DNA of 64,000 nucleotides. Source: Gracilimonas sp. Its GTDB lineage: Bacteria; Bacteroidota; Rhodothermia; Balneolales; Balneolaceae. The notes under the pieces were generated by a model. The model was not told where the DNA came from, did no database searches, and worked only from the letters and a program-made list of their open reading frames with translations. Shown here piece after piece: positions 1 through 8,676 of this stretch. The translations under genes and the position numbers were made by a program. How positions within the stretch are numbered: the first letter of the stretch is position 1; every line of letters begins with the position of its first letter. The stretch spans positions 930,001 through 994,000 of the forward strand of contig NZ_JABURM010000005.1 of the NCBI RefSeq assembly GCF_014762685.1, given 5' to 3'.

Positions 1-68
1 GCCCATTTATAGTTGATGTAACCAATAAAAATATTACTCAGAGCAAAAAGACCGAGGAGTCTACTTAA
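1..68 (+). CDS. C-terminal end of a probable RimK-associated ATP-dependent zinc protease (partial)
   Basis: The frame starting at base 3 is open from the window edge to a TAA at 66-68. It encodes the last 21 residues of a protein, beginning PFIVDV and ending in a polar, lysine- and threonine-rich tail. The stop overlaps the rimK start by one base (TAATG), so the two genes are probably translationally coupled. In many bacteria a small aspartic-protease-fold protein (the RimB type, Pfam family PF05618) precedes rimK and ends with a similar F-[IL]-V-D segment. The family assignment is inferred from position and that short match. Most of the gene lies outside the window. Confidence 0.5.
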   Translation, partial: PFIVDVTNKNITQSKKTEEST

Positions 69-991
69 TGAATATTGGAATTCTTTCCAGAAATGCCTCA
101 CTATACTCAACATCGCGTTTAGTAGAAGCTGCTGAAGCTCAAGGACATAATGTTGAGGTTATAGATCACCTGAAATGTGATATTGTTATAGAGCAGGATA
201 ACCCAAAAATTTATTATAAGAGTAAAAAGATAGATTACCTTGATGCCATCATACCTCGTATAGGAGCCTCAGTTACCTTTTATGGAGCTGCCGTAGTCAG
301 GCAATTTGAAATGATGGAAGTTTTCAGTGCTGTTCATTCACAGGCTTTGGTTCGTTCAAGGGACAAGCTCCGGAGTCTTCAACTATTAGCCAGTTCCGGA
401 GTAGGACTTCCAAAAACAGTTTTCACAAATTATTCAAAAGAGGTTAAAAAATTAATTGAATCGGTGGGGGGAGCTCCTTTAATCGTTAAGTTATTGGAGG
501 GAACGCAAGGCCATGGAGTAGTATTAGGACCTACTAAAAAAGCAGCTGAATCGATTATTGAAGCATTTCATGCAATGAAAGCGCGAGTCATTGTTCAGGA
601 ATTTATATCCGAATCAAAAGGTGCTGACATCCGGGCATTTGTGGTAGATGGAAGGGTTATCGGAGCCATGAAGCGTCAGGGTAATGAGGGTGAATTCAGG
701 TCAAATTTACATCAGGGTGGTTCGGGAACGCTTATAAAGCTTTCAAAAGCAGAGAAAGAAGCGGCTCTTACAGCTGCACAGGCTATGGATTTGCAAATTG
801 CAGGTGTTGATATGTTGCAGTCAGAAAGGGGTCCCTTGATATTGGAAGTTAATTCCTCCCCGGGATTGGAAGGGATAGAGAAAACTACTAAAAAAGATAT
901 AGCTGCCAGTATTATTGGATATATAGAAAAAGCAGTGGATGAGCGAAAGAAGAATCCTTCACGCAAAAAGAAGGCAAAAAAACATGCCTGA
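68..991 (+). CDS. rimK: RimK-family ATP-grasp ligase (ribosomal protein S6 glutamate ligase type)
   Basis: This 307-residue protein has the length and architecture of RimK, which adds glutamate residues to the C-terminus of ribosomal protein S6 using ATP. The N-terminal domain begins MNIGILSRN. The ATP-grasp region (about residues 95-285) contains the [10 protein letters not shown] nucleotide loop, the VQEF segment, the DIRAFVV strand and the metal-binding [12 protein letters not shown] motif. The C-terminus is a lysine/arginine-rich tail. It is flanked by the end of a probable RimK-linked protease gene and by an M14 deacylase gene that overlaps it by 8 bp, a common rimK neighbourhood. Substrate specificity (S6 or another acceptor) cannot be read from the sequence. 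Confidence 0.9.
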   Translation: MNIGILSRNASLYSTSRLVEAAEAQGHNVEVIDHLKCDIVIEQDNPKIYYKSKKIDYLDAIIPRIGASVTFYGAAVVRQFEMMEVFSAVHSQALVRSRDKLRSLQLLASSGVGLPKTVFTNYSKEVKKLIESVGGAPLIVKLLEGTQGHGVVLGPTKKAAESIIEAFHAMKARVIVQEFISESKGADIRAFVVDGRVIGAMKRQGNEGEFRSNLHQGGSGTLIKLSKAEKEAALTAAQAMDLQIAGVDMLQSERGPLILEVNSSPGLEGIEKTTKKDIAASIIGYIEKAVDERKKNPSRKKKAKKHA

Positions 992-1928
992 GTTTGTCTC
1001 AATAAATAAGCAGAAAATTGGGCTTGGAGAACAGAAAATTGTAAACCTGAACATTGCCCGGCTTCCAACTTATACAAGTATTGATTTACCGGTATTGGTA
1101 TATCGGGCTCCAGTTGATGGCCCTGTTTTATTACTCACCGGAGGGCTGCATGGTGACGAAATTAACGGTGTTGAGATTGTCCGGCGGATGATTGAACGTG
1201 AAGTCGTAGTTCCTGAAAAAGGTACGGTCATTGCTATTCCTATTGTAAATATTTACGGATTTATTCAGAATTCTCGAGGTTTGCCGGATGGAAAAGATAT
1301 AAACCGCAGTTTTCCAGGTGCTAAGGGTGGGTCATTGGCAAAATTACTCGCATATACTTTGATGAAAGAGATTATTCCCGAAATTGATTATGGAATTGAT
1401 TTTCATACCGGCGGGGCGGCACGATCTAATTATCCTCAAATCAGATGCTCCTTCAAAATCAAAAAGGCCAAAGAACTGGCAAAAGCGATGGGAGCACCGG
1501 TAATGATGCATTCTTCTTTAATTTCTAAATCATTCCGAAGTGCGGCTCACAAAAAAGGGAAAGAAATATTGGTTTATGAGACCGGTGAATCTCTGCGGTA
1601 TGATGAGTTTGGAATCGAGGAAGGTATATTTGGAACTCAAAGACTTATGAAGCATTTAGGTATGATTGATGAAGCTCCCGAACCTAACAATACTAAAGTA
1701 TTTAATAACTCTACATGGATCCGCACAAAAAATGCCGGGCTGTTTATTACAAAAGCCGAACTCGGAGAAGAGTTTAATAAAAGACAGGTTTTAGGATTAA
1801 TAAAAGATCCTTACGGTGATTTAAATTCACGGGTAATCGCTCCAAGCGACGGAATGGTAATTGGTTTAAATAATTGCCCTGTAGTTAATAAGGGCGATGC
1901 CCTAATTCATTATGCATATAACAAATAA
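984..1928 (+). CDS. Succinylglutamate desuccinylase/aspartoacylase-family (M14) deacylase
   Basis: This 314-residue zinc hydrolase is of the AstE/AspA branch of the M14 carboxypeptidase superfamily. The metal-binding H..E appears in [12 protein letters not shown], followed by NRSFPG (substrate-binding arginine), the DFHTGG motif with the third zinc histidine, and YETGE with the likely catalytic glutamate. I start it at the ATG at 984, which overlaps the end of rimK by 8 bp. An in-frame start at 939 would add 15 basic residues not expected in the family. The substrate is unknown. Members next to rimK are thought to act in the same N-acyl amino acid or glutamylation context, which is an inference here. 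Confidence 0.85.
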   Translation: MPEFVSINKQKIGLGEQKIVNLNIARLPTYTSIDLPVLVYRAPVDGPVLLLTGGLHGDEINGVEIVRRMIEREVVVPEKGTVIAIPIVNIYGFIQNSRGLPDGKDINRSFPGAKGGSLAKLLAYTLMKEIIPEIDYGIDFHTGGAARSNYPQIRCSFKIKKAKELAKAMGAPVMMHSSLISKSFRSAAHKKGKEILVYETGESLRYDEFGIEEGIFGTQRLMKHLGMIDEAPEPNNTKVFNNSTWIRTKNAGLFITKAELGEEFNKRQVLGLIKDPYGDLNSRVIAPSDGMVIGLNNCPVVNKGDALIHYAYNK

Positions 1929-1939
1929 ATAAAATAACA

Positions 1940-2287
1940 TTGGAAATAGATTTATTATTTGCTGCCATTAAACAATCTGAATGGCCTAAAATATCAGAAG
2001 AAGCAAGCTTAAAACCCGCATACTTTAACCAAGACGGATGTGTACGATCCTTTGCCGGAAATAATGCCGAAAAAATTATTAATCATTATTTTAACGGAGA
2101 AGATAATTTATTGTTAATCGTACTGGATCCACTTCGAATTCAAACTCCAATTAAGCGTATATCTGAAGATGGTTTTGATTTTATCGCTATACAAGGAGAA
2201 GTCACAATGGATGCAATTATTGACAAAATTAAGTTAGAGCCAGACAAAAAGGGGAAATACTCAGTAAATGTTAAGCATTTCGATTGA
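1940..2287 (+). CDS. DUF952-like small protein
   Basis: This 115-residue protein starts with TTG 11 bp after the M14 gene. It resembles the DUF952 family: an aromatic/tryptophan N-terminal stretch (EWPKISEEASLKPAYF), a central GCVRSFAG segment where the family usually has an H-C-S element, and the LLLIVLDPLRI strand. DUF952 has an ADP-ribosyltransferase-like fold but no established role. The usual histidine near the N-terminus is not obvious, so activity is doubtful. It overlaps the following lipid kinase by 4 bp, which suggests co-translation. Confidence 0.6.
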   Translation: MEIDLLFAAIKQSEWPKISEEASLKPAYFNQDGCVRSFAGNNAEKIINHYFNGEDNLLLIVLDPLRIQTPIKRISEDGFDFIAIQGEVTMDAIIDKIKLEPDKKGKYSVNVKHFD

Positions 2288-3186
2288 GCGGTAAGCGAAC
2301 ATATTGCTTCCTGATAAACTGCTCTTCTAATTCGTCACGAGCAGAGCCTTTTTTTAAAAAGAAAGAGCCGGAATTGAGGATGAAATTACCAGGTTCTGAT
2401 TTCATATATATTAACAAGGACGACTCAATTCCGGAGATTGCTGGGCAAAAAGCTGACGGCTATACTCATATCGTTGCTTGTGGAGGAGATGGAACCGTTA
2501 ATAAAGTAGCAAACGGAATTATGGGCAGCCAGGCTGTTTTAGGGGTATTACCTTTAGGCAGTGGTAACGATTTTGCACAAAATATTGGTTTAACCCTTGA
2601 TTTTGAAACAGATTTTGAAATTTTGCTTCAAAATCATATTGCTGACATTGATGTTGTCAAAAGTAGCTATGGATACTTTCTAAATACATTTGGGATTGGG
2701 ATAGACGGGCTTACAAATTATTATGCTTCAGAAAGCAAATTCAAAAAAGGTTCACTGAGATATTTTTCAGGAGGCTTAAGGGCTCTATATTCGGCTAAAT
2801 TATTTACAGCTACAGTAAATAATGCTTCTGATCTTAACGAACCGATAAAGCAAAAGGTTTGGATGGTAACTATAGCAAATGGTAAAACAGAGGGAGGGAA
2901 GTACACCATTTCACCTGAGTCAGTTAACAATGACGGCCAAATTGAACTGGTTCTTGTAAAAGATGTATCGCGATTGAGACTTGCTGCAGAATTCATCAAA
3001 CTATCATTGGGACTTTCATTTAAAGATAATGTTGTTGAAATACTTTCCAGTTCAGATGGATTTAAAATAAACCTGGAAGGCGAGTTGGAAGCACATGCAG
3101 ATGGAGAGAGGCAAGGGTTGGTATCAGGTTTTAATCAGTTTCAACTATTGAGGAAAGCATTGAAGGTTGTAGCAAACTACCCATAA
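2284..3186 (+). CDS. Diacylglycerol/sphingosine kinase-family lipid kinase (YegS/DgkB type)
   Basis: This 300-residue protein has the DAGK catalytic domain: NCSSNSSRA near the N-terminus, the CGGDGTVNKVANG nucleotide-binding motif and the PLGSGNDFA motif, followed by the beta-sandwich C-terminal half ending with an H-A-D-G-E segment (EAHADGE). Such enzymes phosphorylate diacylglycerol or related lipids at the inner membrane face. The start is a TTG overlapping the preceding stop (TTGA). It is the last gene of the rimK unit before the TonB-like gene. The exact lipid substrate cannot be assigned. Confidence 0.85.
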   Translation: MSGKRTYCFLINCSSNSSRAEPFFKKKEPELRMKLPGSDFIYINKDDSIPEIAGQKADGYTHIVACGGDGTVNKVANGIMGSQAVLGVLPLGSGNDFAQNIGLTLDFETDFEILLQNHIADIDVVKSSYGYFLNTFGIGIDGLTNYYASESKFKKGSLRYFSGGLRALYSAKLFTATVNNASDLNEPIKQKVWMVTIANGKTEGGKYTISPESVNNDGQIELVLVKDVSRLRLAAEFIKLSLGLSFKDNVVEILSSSDGFKINLEGELEAHADGERQGLVSGFNQFQLLRKALKVVANYP

Positions 3187-3235
3187 TATGGAGGAAAGCG
3201 CTTCATAAAATCTTCATGCATGTGAGGTATTCTTA

Positions 3236-3264
3236 AGTAACTTCTTAAACAGTCGGAGGTTACT
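3236..3264 (+). promoter_or_regulatory. Hairpin that sequesters the Shine-Dalgarno site of the TonB-like gene
   Basis: Bases 3236-3244 (AGTAACTTC) can pair with 3256-3264 (GAGGTTACT) through nine pairs, one of them a U-G wobble, across an 11-base loop. The right arm contains most of the GGAGG ribosome binding site (3255-3259) and abuts the ATG at 3265. This would hide the site when folded. There is no following T-tract, so it is not a terminator. Function as a translational switch is inferred. Confidence 0.4.
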
Positions 3265-3948
3265 ATGAGAGTTCCGGTAAAAATCATTAATCGTAAAAAC
3301 GATCTTAAAAAAGGATATCTAATTCGCCTTGAATTAGGTGTTATATTAACGCTGCTTATTTTTATTTCTGCATTCAAATTGAATATCCAGCCTTCTGAAA
3401 AAGGAGAGTCATTAGCTATTGAGCGTCAGGAAGAAATTTTTGTAGAAGAAATTGTACAAACGAAGCAAGAATTAAAAGCTCCGCCGCCACCTCGACCTAT
3501 AATTCCGGTGGAAGTGCCTAATGATGAAATCATCGAAAATGAAATCATTGAATTAGATTCAGAATTGGATTTGGATGAATCTTTTATGGAGTTGCCACCA
3601 CCTCCGCCACAAAGACAGGAAGAGGAAGATGCAGAGGAGGTTTTTGTAGTTGTTGAGCAAATGCCGGAATTAATTGGCGGCCTGGCTTCACTTAAGGAAT
3701 ATATTACCTACCCGGAAATGGCTCGGAGAGCTCAAATTGAAGGTCGTGTTATTGTTCAATTTATCATTGATAAAGAAGGGAATGTACGTGACCCGGAGGT
3801 AATCAGAGGAATTGGCGGAGGATGCGACGAAGTAGCTTTAAAGGCAATTAAGAAAGCTAAATTTATACCAGGGCGACAAAGAGGAATGCCCGTATTAGTA
3901 AAATACAGCATGCCAATTAACTTTACATTGAAAAATCAGAATAGTTAA
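3265..3948 (+). CDS. TonB-family energy transducer
   Basis: This 227-residue protein has the standard TonB layout. There is a short basic cytoplasmic N-terminus, one membrane segment at about residues 22-37, and an acidic and proline-rich periplasmic linker (APPPPRP near residue 72 and ELPPPPPQR near 111). The C-terminal TonB domain (about 130-227) carries YPEMARRAQIEGRVIVQF and the usual G-C-D-E-A segment. It would pass proton-motive energy to outer-membrane receptors, but no receptor, ExbB or ExbD gene lies nearby. It has one of the few strong ribosome binding sites in the window (GGAGG, 3255-3259), part of a possible hairpin. Confidence 0.9.
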   Translation: MRVPVKIINRKNDLKKGYLIRLELGVILTLLIFISAFKLNIQPSEKGESLAIERQEEIFVEEIVQTKQELKAPPPPRPIIPVEVPNDEIIENEIIELDSELDLDESFMELPPPPPQRQEEEDAEEVFVVVEQMPELIGGLASLKEYITYPEMARRAQIEGRVIVQFIIDKEGNVRDPEVIRGIGGGCDEVALKAIKKAKFIPGRQRGMPVLVKYSMPINFTLKNQNS

Positions 3949-3982
3949 AAACTGATACTTCTAAAATATCATTTAAGAAACC

Positions 3983-4020
3983 AAAAGGTTTTGAATTATA
4001 TAAAGTTCAGGACCTTTTTT
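3983..4020 (+). terminator. Rho-independent terminator between convergent genes
   Basis: Bases 3983-3995 pair with 4006-4018 (13 pairs including two U-G wobbles) around a 10-base loop, followed by T residues to 4020. It lies between the end of the TonB-like gene and the converging receiver gene. The minus strand shows a shorter T-rich stretch past the stem, so it may serve both genes. Confidence 0.7.
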
Positions 4021-4022
4021 AT

Positions 4023-4376
4023 TTAAGCCTTTAGAATAGTTTCTCTGAGTTCATCGAAACCAACGGGTTTTATCAGGTAATCAACAAAGTCTGTAGTCTT
4101 GGCACGTTCAAAGTTTAAAGGATCGGAATTGCCAGTGATATAGATGACTGGGGCAGTAAATCCTTTTTCTCTTAAATTCTGCATAGCGGTAATACCGTCA
4201 ACATCATCTTCAAGCATGATGTCCATTAGCACTAAATCGGGCTGTAGCGCCTCGATTTGTTCAATAGCTTCAGAACCTTTCGTTATAACTTCCAGAATCT
4301 CATGGCCTAAACGGTCAATCATTTTAGAAAGAAGCAGTGATAAAACTTTATCGTCTTCAACAATTATAATCTTCAT
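4023..4376 (-). CDS. Single-domain response regulator (CheY-like receiver)
   Basis: This stand-alone receiver domain of 117 residues has no output domain. The acidic pocket is E7-D8-D9, the phospho-acceptor is D52 in LVLMDIML, a Thr lies in YITGNSD, and the conserved lysine is in LIKPVGF near residue 103. I start at the ATG at 4376; a TTG one codon upstream would add one methionine. Such proteins act by protein-protein contact or as phosphorelay intermediates. No histidine kinase is adjacent; the nearest in the window is the receiver-kinase at 62.2-63.3 kb. Confidence 0.85.
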   Translation of the reverse strand: MKIIIVEDDKVLSLLLSKMIDRLGHEILEVITKGSEAIEQIEALQPDLVLMDIMLEDDVDGITAMQNLREKGFTAPVIYITGNSDPLNFERAKTTDFVDYLIKPVGFDELRETILKA

Positions 4377-4570
4377 CAAAATCGAAATGTCTACTTTTGA
4401 TTGTCGTCTTTGTTTATTTAAATACTTAGGGATAATAAGAAATTATTTGCCCATTCTAATTATAATGCTAGAATATTCCTATAATTTATATTATGTAAAG
4501 TTATATTAATTTAATCACATAACTCTTCCTGTTTCATTCTTCATTCATATAAAATGATTGACAAATATAA

Positions 4571-5026
4571 TTAAGCTATGTCAGCTAAAGCTTGCTGTAC
4601 TTTATTGAAATCAGGTAGTTTATCTGAATCTTCCAAGATCTCTTGATATGTTATCCTTCCCTTTTTATCAATAACAAATACGGAACGCTTTGAAACCCCC
4701 TTCATCCCATAGTAATTTTCATATAAAGCATCATACTCTTTGCTTACTTCTTTGTTGAAGTCGCTCAGAAGCTTAAAGTTCAAATTATTAGCTTCTTTAA
4801 AGGCTCTGAGGGTAAAAAAGCTGTCAATGCTTATTCCAAACACCTCCGTATTTAAAGAATCATAAATTTTAAGATTATCTCGTGTGGAACATAATTCTTT
4901 GGTACAGACACCGCTAAACGCCAGTGGAAAAAACAATAAAACTACATTCTTTTTCCCAATGTATTCTGAAAGTATCACGTCTTTATTATGGGTATCCTTT
5001 AAAGTAAAATCCGGAGCTATTTTCAT
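4571..5026 (-). CDS. Thiol peroxidase of the peroxiredoxin (AhpC/TSA) family
   Basis: This 151-residue thioredoxin-fold peroxidase should reduce hydrogen peroxide or organic peroxides in the cytoplasm. The motif PLAFSGVCTKELC has the peroxidatic Cys at C41 (P-x3-S-x2-C, with Ser for the usual Thr) and a second Cys at C46. That five-residue spacing is typical of PrxQ/Bcp enzymes, while the PLAF-S/T-G context recalls AhpE. The catalytic Arg is probably in the conserved region after KRSVFVIDKKG. I prefer the ATG at 5026 over a TTG at 5032. It follows a membrane-protein gene by about 10 bp and may share its transcript. Confidence 0.85.
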   Translation of the reverse strand: MKIAPDFTLKDTHNKDVILSEYIGKKNVVLLFFPLAFSGVCTKELCSTRDNLKIYDSLNTEVFGISIDSFFTLRAFKEANNLNFKLLSDFNKEVSKEYDALYENYYGMKGVSKRSVFVIDKKGRITYQEILEDSDKLPDFNKVQQALADIA

Positions 5027-5036
5027 TGACAAGAAA

Positions 5037-5648
5037 TTATAAATTAGACTCTTTTTTTTGGCCTTTTACAAACCTAAATAAAGTGACCAAAATTCCGGTA
5101 GCTAAAAGTAGCTCTGAAACCCAGACCAAATCCCCATTACCAGCACGATTAAAGTAAAGCCAATAACTGATATAAGCGGCGGATATGAAACTCAATCCAA
5201 TAATGTAGTATCTACGGCCTCTCTCGCGTGCTTGATTAAGGGTAAATACCAAAACCGTAACTACCAATGCCCCACCTTGATAAACAGCGTTAATGAGGTT
5301 TTTTATAACAATCGAATCTATAATTAGCGGGAAAAAGAAAAAGCTTACAAAAGGTAACGCCGTCAAATAAAGCGGGAAACGAGCAAAAACAGGTTTTGAT
5401 TCACGGATTAATACCAACAATCCACTGATATAAATAGTTATTGATATAAGCTTAGCCCAATGGAATAAATTTATAGGAGTTTGAATTTGGAATAAATGAA
5501 ACAGATAAGGAATAGTGATAAAAAAAGCCGCTAACCCAAAATACAACTCTAAAACAGTTCTTCTATTCCAAAAAATTCTTAATAGTAAAATACTCGCTGT
5601 TCCAAATGAAAACGAAATGACAAGATCAATCCACTTCTCCGGTTCCAT
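5037..5648 (-). CDS. Uncharacterised polytopic membrane protein
   Basis: The 203-residue product is mostly hydrophobic, with about seven membrane-spanning segments predicted by eye and short basic loops (RNRR-type near residue 29 and QARERGRRYY near 145). The C-terminus, FVKGQKKESNL, is probably cytoplasmic. I recognise no family. The start overlaps the stop of the upstream DinB-like gene by one base (TAATG), and the peroxiredoxin gene follows closely, so the three genes probably form one unit. No function can be assigned. Confidence 0.7.
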   Translation of the reverse strand: MEPEKWIDLVISFSFGTASILLLRIFWNRRTVLELYFGLAAFFITIPYLFHLFQIQTPINLFHWAKLISITIYISGLLVLIRESKPVFARFPLYLTALPFVSFFFFPLIIDSIVIKNLINAVYQGGALVVTVLVFTLNQARERGRRYYIIGLSFISAAYISYWLYFNRAGNGDLVWVSELLLATGILVTLFRFVKGQKKESNL

Positions 5649-6178
5649 TAGCTTTCAGGATTACGGCTTTCCAGTTCCCGCTTCATATGCTTTCCACTTT
5701 GATAAGTTAATACAAGGTCAGCTATTTCTTTAAGTGTACTTCGTTCTTTACGAACCATTTGCGAAACAAATTCATATAATGTAATTGTTTGCTTTCCTTT
5801 ACGAATCTCTCTCTCCCAATCAATTAGCTGAATATTTTTAATCAAATTTAGAAGAGCAACCCTGTGTTTAGATATTTTATAGAGCAATTTTTGGATATCC
5901 TTGGAGAGCTCTTCATCAGAAGTAAACGTTTCCTCGGGATCGACATAAGCATTCAAATTAATTGGCCGTACACTTTTGAAGGCATCTTCAATTACTTTTC
6001 TGTAATAATTTTGCTGAGCATGATCCAGAAACATGAGTATCTCTGAAATTGAGCGTCCTCCGGGCGGTGTTTCATCATACGGAACCGAATCGATAACATA
6101 TTTTAAGGCTTCCGCCTCATGTTCTAAATACGCTACATCATCAATTAAAGAATCAATCTGGCTTTGTTTTATATCCAT
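5648..6178 (-). CDS. DinB-like four-helix protein, function unknown
   Basis: This 176-residue, largely helical protein has features reminiscent of the DinB/YfiT superfamily: an N-terminal helix, then PPGGRSISEILMFLDHAQ (compare the common W-S-x-x-E-x-x-x-H-L element) and a late helix with KERSTLKEIADLVL. DinB-fold proteins often bind a metal through three histidines. Here one His is visible in LDHAQ and another near KHRVALL, but a full triad is not clear. It is 17 bp downstream of nuoI and overlaps the next gene by 1 bp. Family membership is an inference. Confidence 0.55.
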   Translation of the reverse strand: MDIKQSQIDSLIDDVAYLEHEAEALKYVIDSVPYDETPPGGRSISEILMFLDHAQQNYYRKVIEDAFKSVRPINLNAYVDPEETFTSDEELSKDIQKLLYKISKHRVALLNLIKNIQLIDWEREIRKGKQTITLYEFVSQMVRKERSTLKEIADLVLTYQSGKHMKRELESRNPES

Positions 6179-6195
6179 TCTTGTGGTAAGTATAT

Positions 6196-6882
6196 TTAAG
6201 ACCAGCTTTTGGATGCCGGAGTTGAGTCATTTTTTTCTTGTTGTTCAATCATGTCAACTAAAGACATTCCTGTATTCCATTCCTGATCTCTATCTCTTAC
6301 CGAATGAATGTTATTTTCTTCCTGGAAGTCCCAAAATGAACCAAATTGTTGATTCCTGTAATTTTTAAGGTAATCTAACCGGTCTTTTACATCCTCTTTT
6401 GAAACAAGCAGCCGTTCCTTGTCATAAATTGCATCTTCTCTGGACTCAAAGACAATATCATAATCTTTACTCATTACAATCGCTTCTTCCGGACAAACTT
6501 CCTCGCAATATCCACAATAGATACATCGCAACATGTTAATCTCGAAAAAGTCGGGGTATCTTTCTTTTTCATCATCTGTTTCTTTTGCCTGCATACTGAT
6601 AGCTAATGGCGGGCAAGCTCGTGCGCATAAACCACAGGCCACACATCGTTCTTTACCATGGTCTTCAACCAATACAGGTCTTCCCCTAAAAATTGCAGGA
6701 GGATCCCACTTTTCTTCCGGATAATTCAGCGTAAAAGTAGGCTGAAACATCTGTTTAAAGGAATACCACATGCCTTTCAATATCTCAGGAAGATAAAGTT
6801 TTTCAAGAAAGTTAAGCTTGCGCTCCTTCCTGTAATTATTGCTTAAAGCGTTTACTGTCGGTTTTTCGAGATTCTTAGCCAT
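6196..6882 (-). CDS. nuoI: NADH-quinone oxidoreductase subunit I (NuoI), 2x[4Fe-4S] ferredoxin
   Basis: NuoI carries two [4Fe-4S] clusters that pass electrons through the hydrophilic arm of respiratory complex I. Both motifs are intact: C80-x2-C83-x2-C86-x3-C90-P and C120-x2-C123-x2-C126-x3-C130-P. The N-terminal segment [16 protein letters not shown] is the membrane-associated helix typical of NuoI. At 228 residues it is somewhat long because of a C-terminal extension after the second cluster. No other nuo gene is next to it: der lies upstream and a DinB-like gene downstream. The remaining complex I genes must be elsewhere if the enzyme is made. Confidence 0.88.
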   Translation of the reverse strand: MAKNLEKPTVNALSNNYRKERKLNFLEKLYLPEILKGMWYSFKQMFQPTFTLNYPEEKWDPPAIFRGRPVLVEDHGKERCVACGLCARACPPLAISMQAKETDDEKERYPDFFEINMLRCIYCGYCEEVCPEEAIVMSKDYDIVFESREDAIYDKERLLVSKEDVKDRLDYLKNYRNQQFGSFWDFQEENNIHSVRDRDQEWNTGMSLVDMIEQQEKNDSTPASKSWS

Positions 6883-6971
6883 TCAATTAGAATCGGTTTC
6901 TGGTAGAAATTAGCACTGAAAAATAAACCTTTGTAACCTTAGCATCAAAGTTATTTATTGGCTTTTCTTTT

Positions 6972-8282
6972 TTATTTTTGACGGAAAACCATCGTGATTG
7001 GAACGCCTATAAACCCAAAGCGCTGTCTTATTTTGTTTTCAATGTATTTACGATAGTTCGGCGGTAAATCGTGCGGGCTATTCATGAAGAATTTAAAAAC
7101 CGGTGGATTGCTTTTAACTTGTGTTGCATAAGTAATTTTTAGCTGCCTCCCCCTTTTCATTGGTAAAGGCTTTTCTCCTAGCATTTGATCTATAAAATCA
7201 TTGAAGTCTGATGTTGAAATCTCTTTTTTACGTTCGTCAATAACCACCTGGGCTAAATCGATTACTTTATGTACTCGCTGTTTGTTAAGTGCTGAAATTG
7301 TAATTATCGGCACATAAGAAAGCTGTGGAACGGATGTATATATATATTCCTCAAAATCACGGACAGTATTGGTGTCTTTTTCAGGAACTAAATCCCATTT
7401 ATTAAGAACTATGATTAGGCCCTTATTAAATTTTTCTGCTTCTCGCAGCACGCGTTTATCCTGAGCATCAAATCCTTGCATAGCATCAACCAGTAAAATG
7501 GCTACGTCACATTCCCGTATAGCTTTTTCAGTACGAACTGTACTGTAGAATTCAATATTCTCCTTTACTTTGGTTCTTTTCCGTAATCCTGCAGTATCAA
7601 CCAGTATATAATCCCTTCCATCATAATTTAGGTGACTGTTAAGGGAATCTCTCGTAGTTCCGGCAATGTTTGTTACAATAGCCCGCTCATCTTTTAACAA
7701 GGCATTAAAAAGACTGCTTTTTCCAACATTTGGCCGTCCTATAAAGGCTAATTTAGGAGTTTCGATTTCAGGTTCAGGCTCCGATTCACTAGGTAAATAC
7801 TCCGTCACTTTATCCAATAAATCGCCGGTTCCCATACCACTTATAGATGAGATCGGATACAAGTCTTCAAATCCAAGCTCGTAAAATTCACTTGCGTTTA
7901 ACCTTCGTTCCTCATTATCAGCTTTGTTCACAACTACAATCACAGGCTTATCCTGTTCACGTAAAAGTGAGGCAACCGACTTGTCTAAGGTATTAATGCC
8001 GGTTTCAACATCAACCACAAAAAGAATGACATCTGATTCTTCTAAAGCTATGTGCACTTGCTCCCTGATACCAACTGTCATTACATTCATGTCGTCAGGC
8101 AGGTACCCTCCGGTATCGATTACGCTAAAATCGCGCCCGTTCCAAAATGTTTCTCCATAGTGCCGATCACGGGTTACCCCATACTCATCATGAACAATGG
8201 CTTTTCTTTTACCAAGCAAGCGATTAAAAAAGGTGGATTTACCAACATTAGGCCGTCCTACAATTGAAACTACTGGAAGCAT
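6972..8282 (-). CDS. der: Ribosome biogenesis GTPase Der (EngA)
   Basis: This 436-residue protein has the tandem GTPase arrangement unique to Der: two GRPNVGKS P-loops (about residues 9-16 and 182-189), each with DTGG/DTAG switch II and NKAD/NKWD specificity motifs, followed by a C-terminal KH-like domain ending GVPITMVFRQK. Der is needed for 50S subunit assembly. The ATG at 8282 fits the family start. The gene is divergent from a small membrane-protein gene at 8350 and 90 bp upstream of nuoI. Confidence 0.96.
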   Translation of the reverse strand: MLPVVSIVGRPNVGKSTFFNRLLGKRKAIVHDEYGVTRDRHYGETFWNGRDFSVIDTGGYLPDDMNVMTVGIREQVHIALEESDVILFVVDVETGINTLDKSVASLLREQDKPVIVVVNKADNEERRLNASEFYELGFEDLYPISSISGMGTGDLLDKVTEYLPSESEPEPEIETPKLAFIGRPNVGKSSLFNALLKDERAIVTNIAGTTRDSLNSHLNYDGRDYILVDTAGLRKRTKVKENIEFYSTVRTEKAIRECDVAILLVDAMQGFDAQDKRVLREAEKFNKGLIIVLNKWDLVPEKDTNTVRDFEEYIYTSVPQLSYVPIITISALNKQRVHKVIDLAQVVIDERKKEISTSDFNDFIDQMLGEKPLPMKRGRQLKITYATQVKSNPPVFKFFMNSPHDLPPNYRKYIENKIRQRFGFIGVPITMVFRQK

Positions 8283-8349
8283 TTTAAGTGTTAGATTCTT
8301 AGATTAAAACAAGCCTTAAAGATACGCATAATTCAGCACTTAATTTACC

Positions 8350-8598
8350 ATGCTTCAAAGCTTTTATGAGAATTTCGGTTTCTTCGGAGCCCTTGCCATT
8401 GCCATTTGTATGTTCCTGTTTTTTATTTTGTGGATAGCAGGAATTGCCGGCATAACTCTGCCCTATGACGGTGGTCGGAAAAAGGGTCACAATTGGCAAA
8501 TTATTTTAGCCGTTCTTGTTCCTATTTATCCTGTTATCTGGCTTATCGTTGATATTTATTCACAACGTAAATATATGAACGATGAAAATGCCGACTAG
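8350..8598 (+). CDS. Small two-helix membrane protein, function unknown
   Basis: This 82-residue product has two hydrophobic helices, at about residues 12-36 and 49-67, separated by a short polar loop with LPYDGGRKKGHN. The C-terminal tail is charged (YSQRKYMNDENAD). It is divergent from der and convergent with the helicase gene at 8677-10695. The ATG start and balanced codon use suggest a real gene, but I recognise no family. Confidence 0.6.
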   Translation: MLQSFYENFGFFGALAIAICMFLFFILWIAGIAGITLPYDGGRKKGHNWQIILAVLVPIYPVIWLIVDIYSQRKYMNDENAD

Positions 8599-8676
8599 GT
8601 CCATTAAAATAAAATGATGAATCGCTTTGGTTTGTGGTTTTTAGTCGTGTGTATTTGGTGACACAACTCCGTCACT

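Noticed and set aside
939-983. Earlier in-frame start for the M14 deacylase
   Set aside because: It would add 15 basic residues inside rimK. The ATG at 984 gives the typical start and an 8-bp overlap.
4144-4509. Plus-strand frame antisense to the receiver gene
   Set aside because: It is the shadow of the receiver gene, whose motifs (D52, lysine near 103) are clear on the minus strand.
4377-4570. Hidden gene in the gap between the receiver and peroxiredoxin genes
   Set aside because: The sequence is AT-rich with no coding-like frame; it probably holds the receiver promoter.
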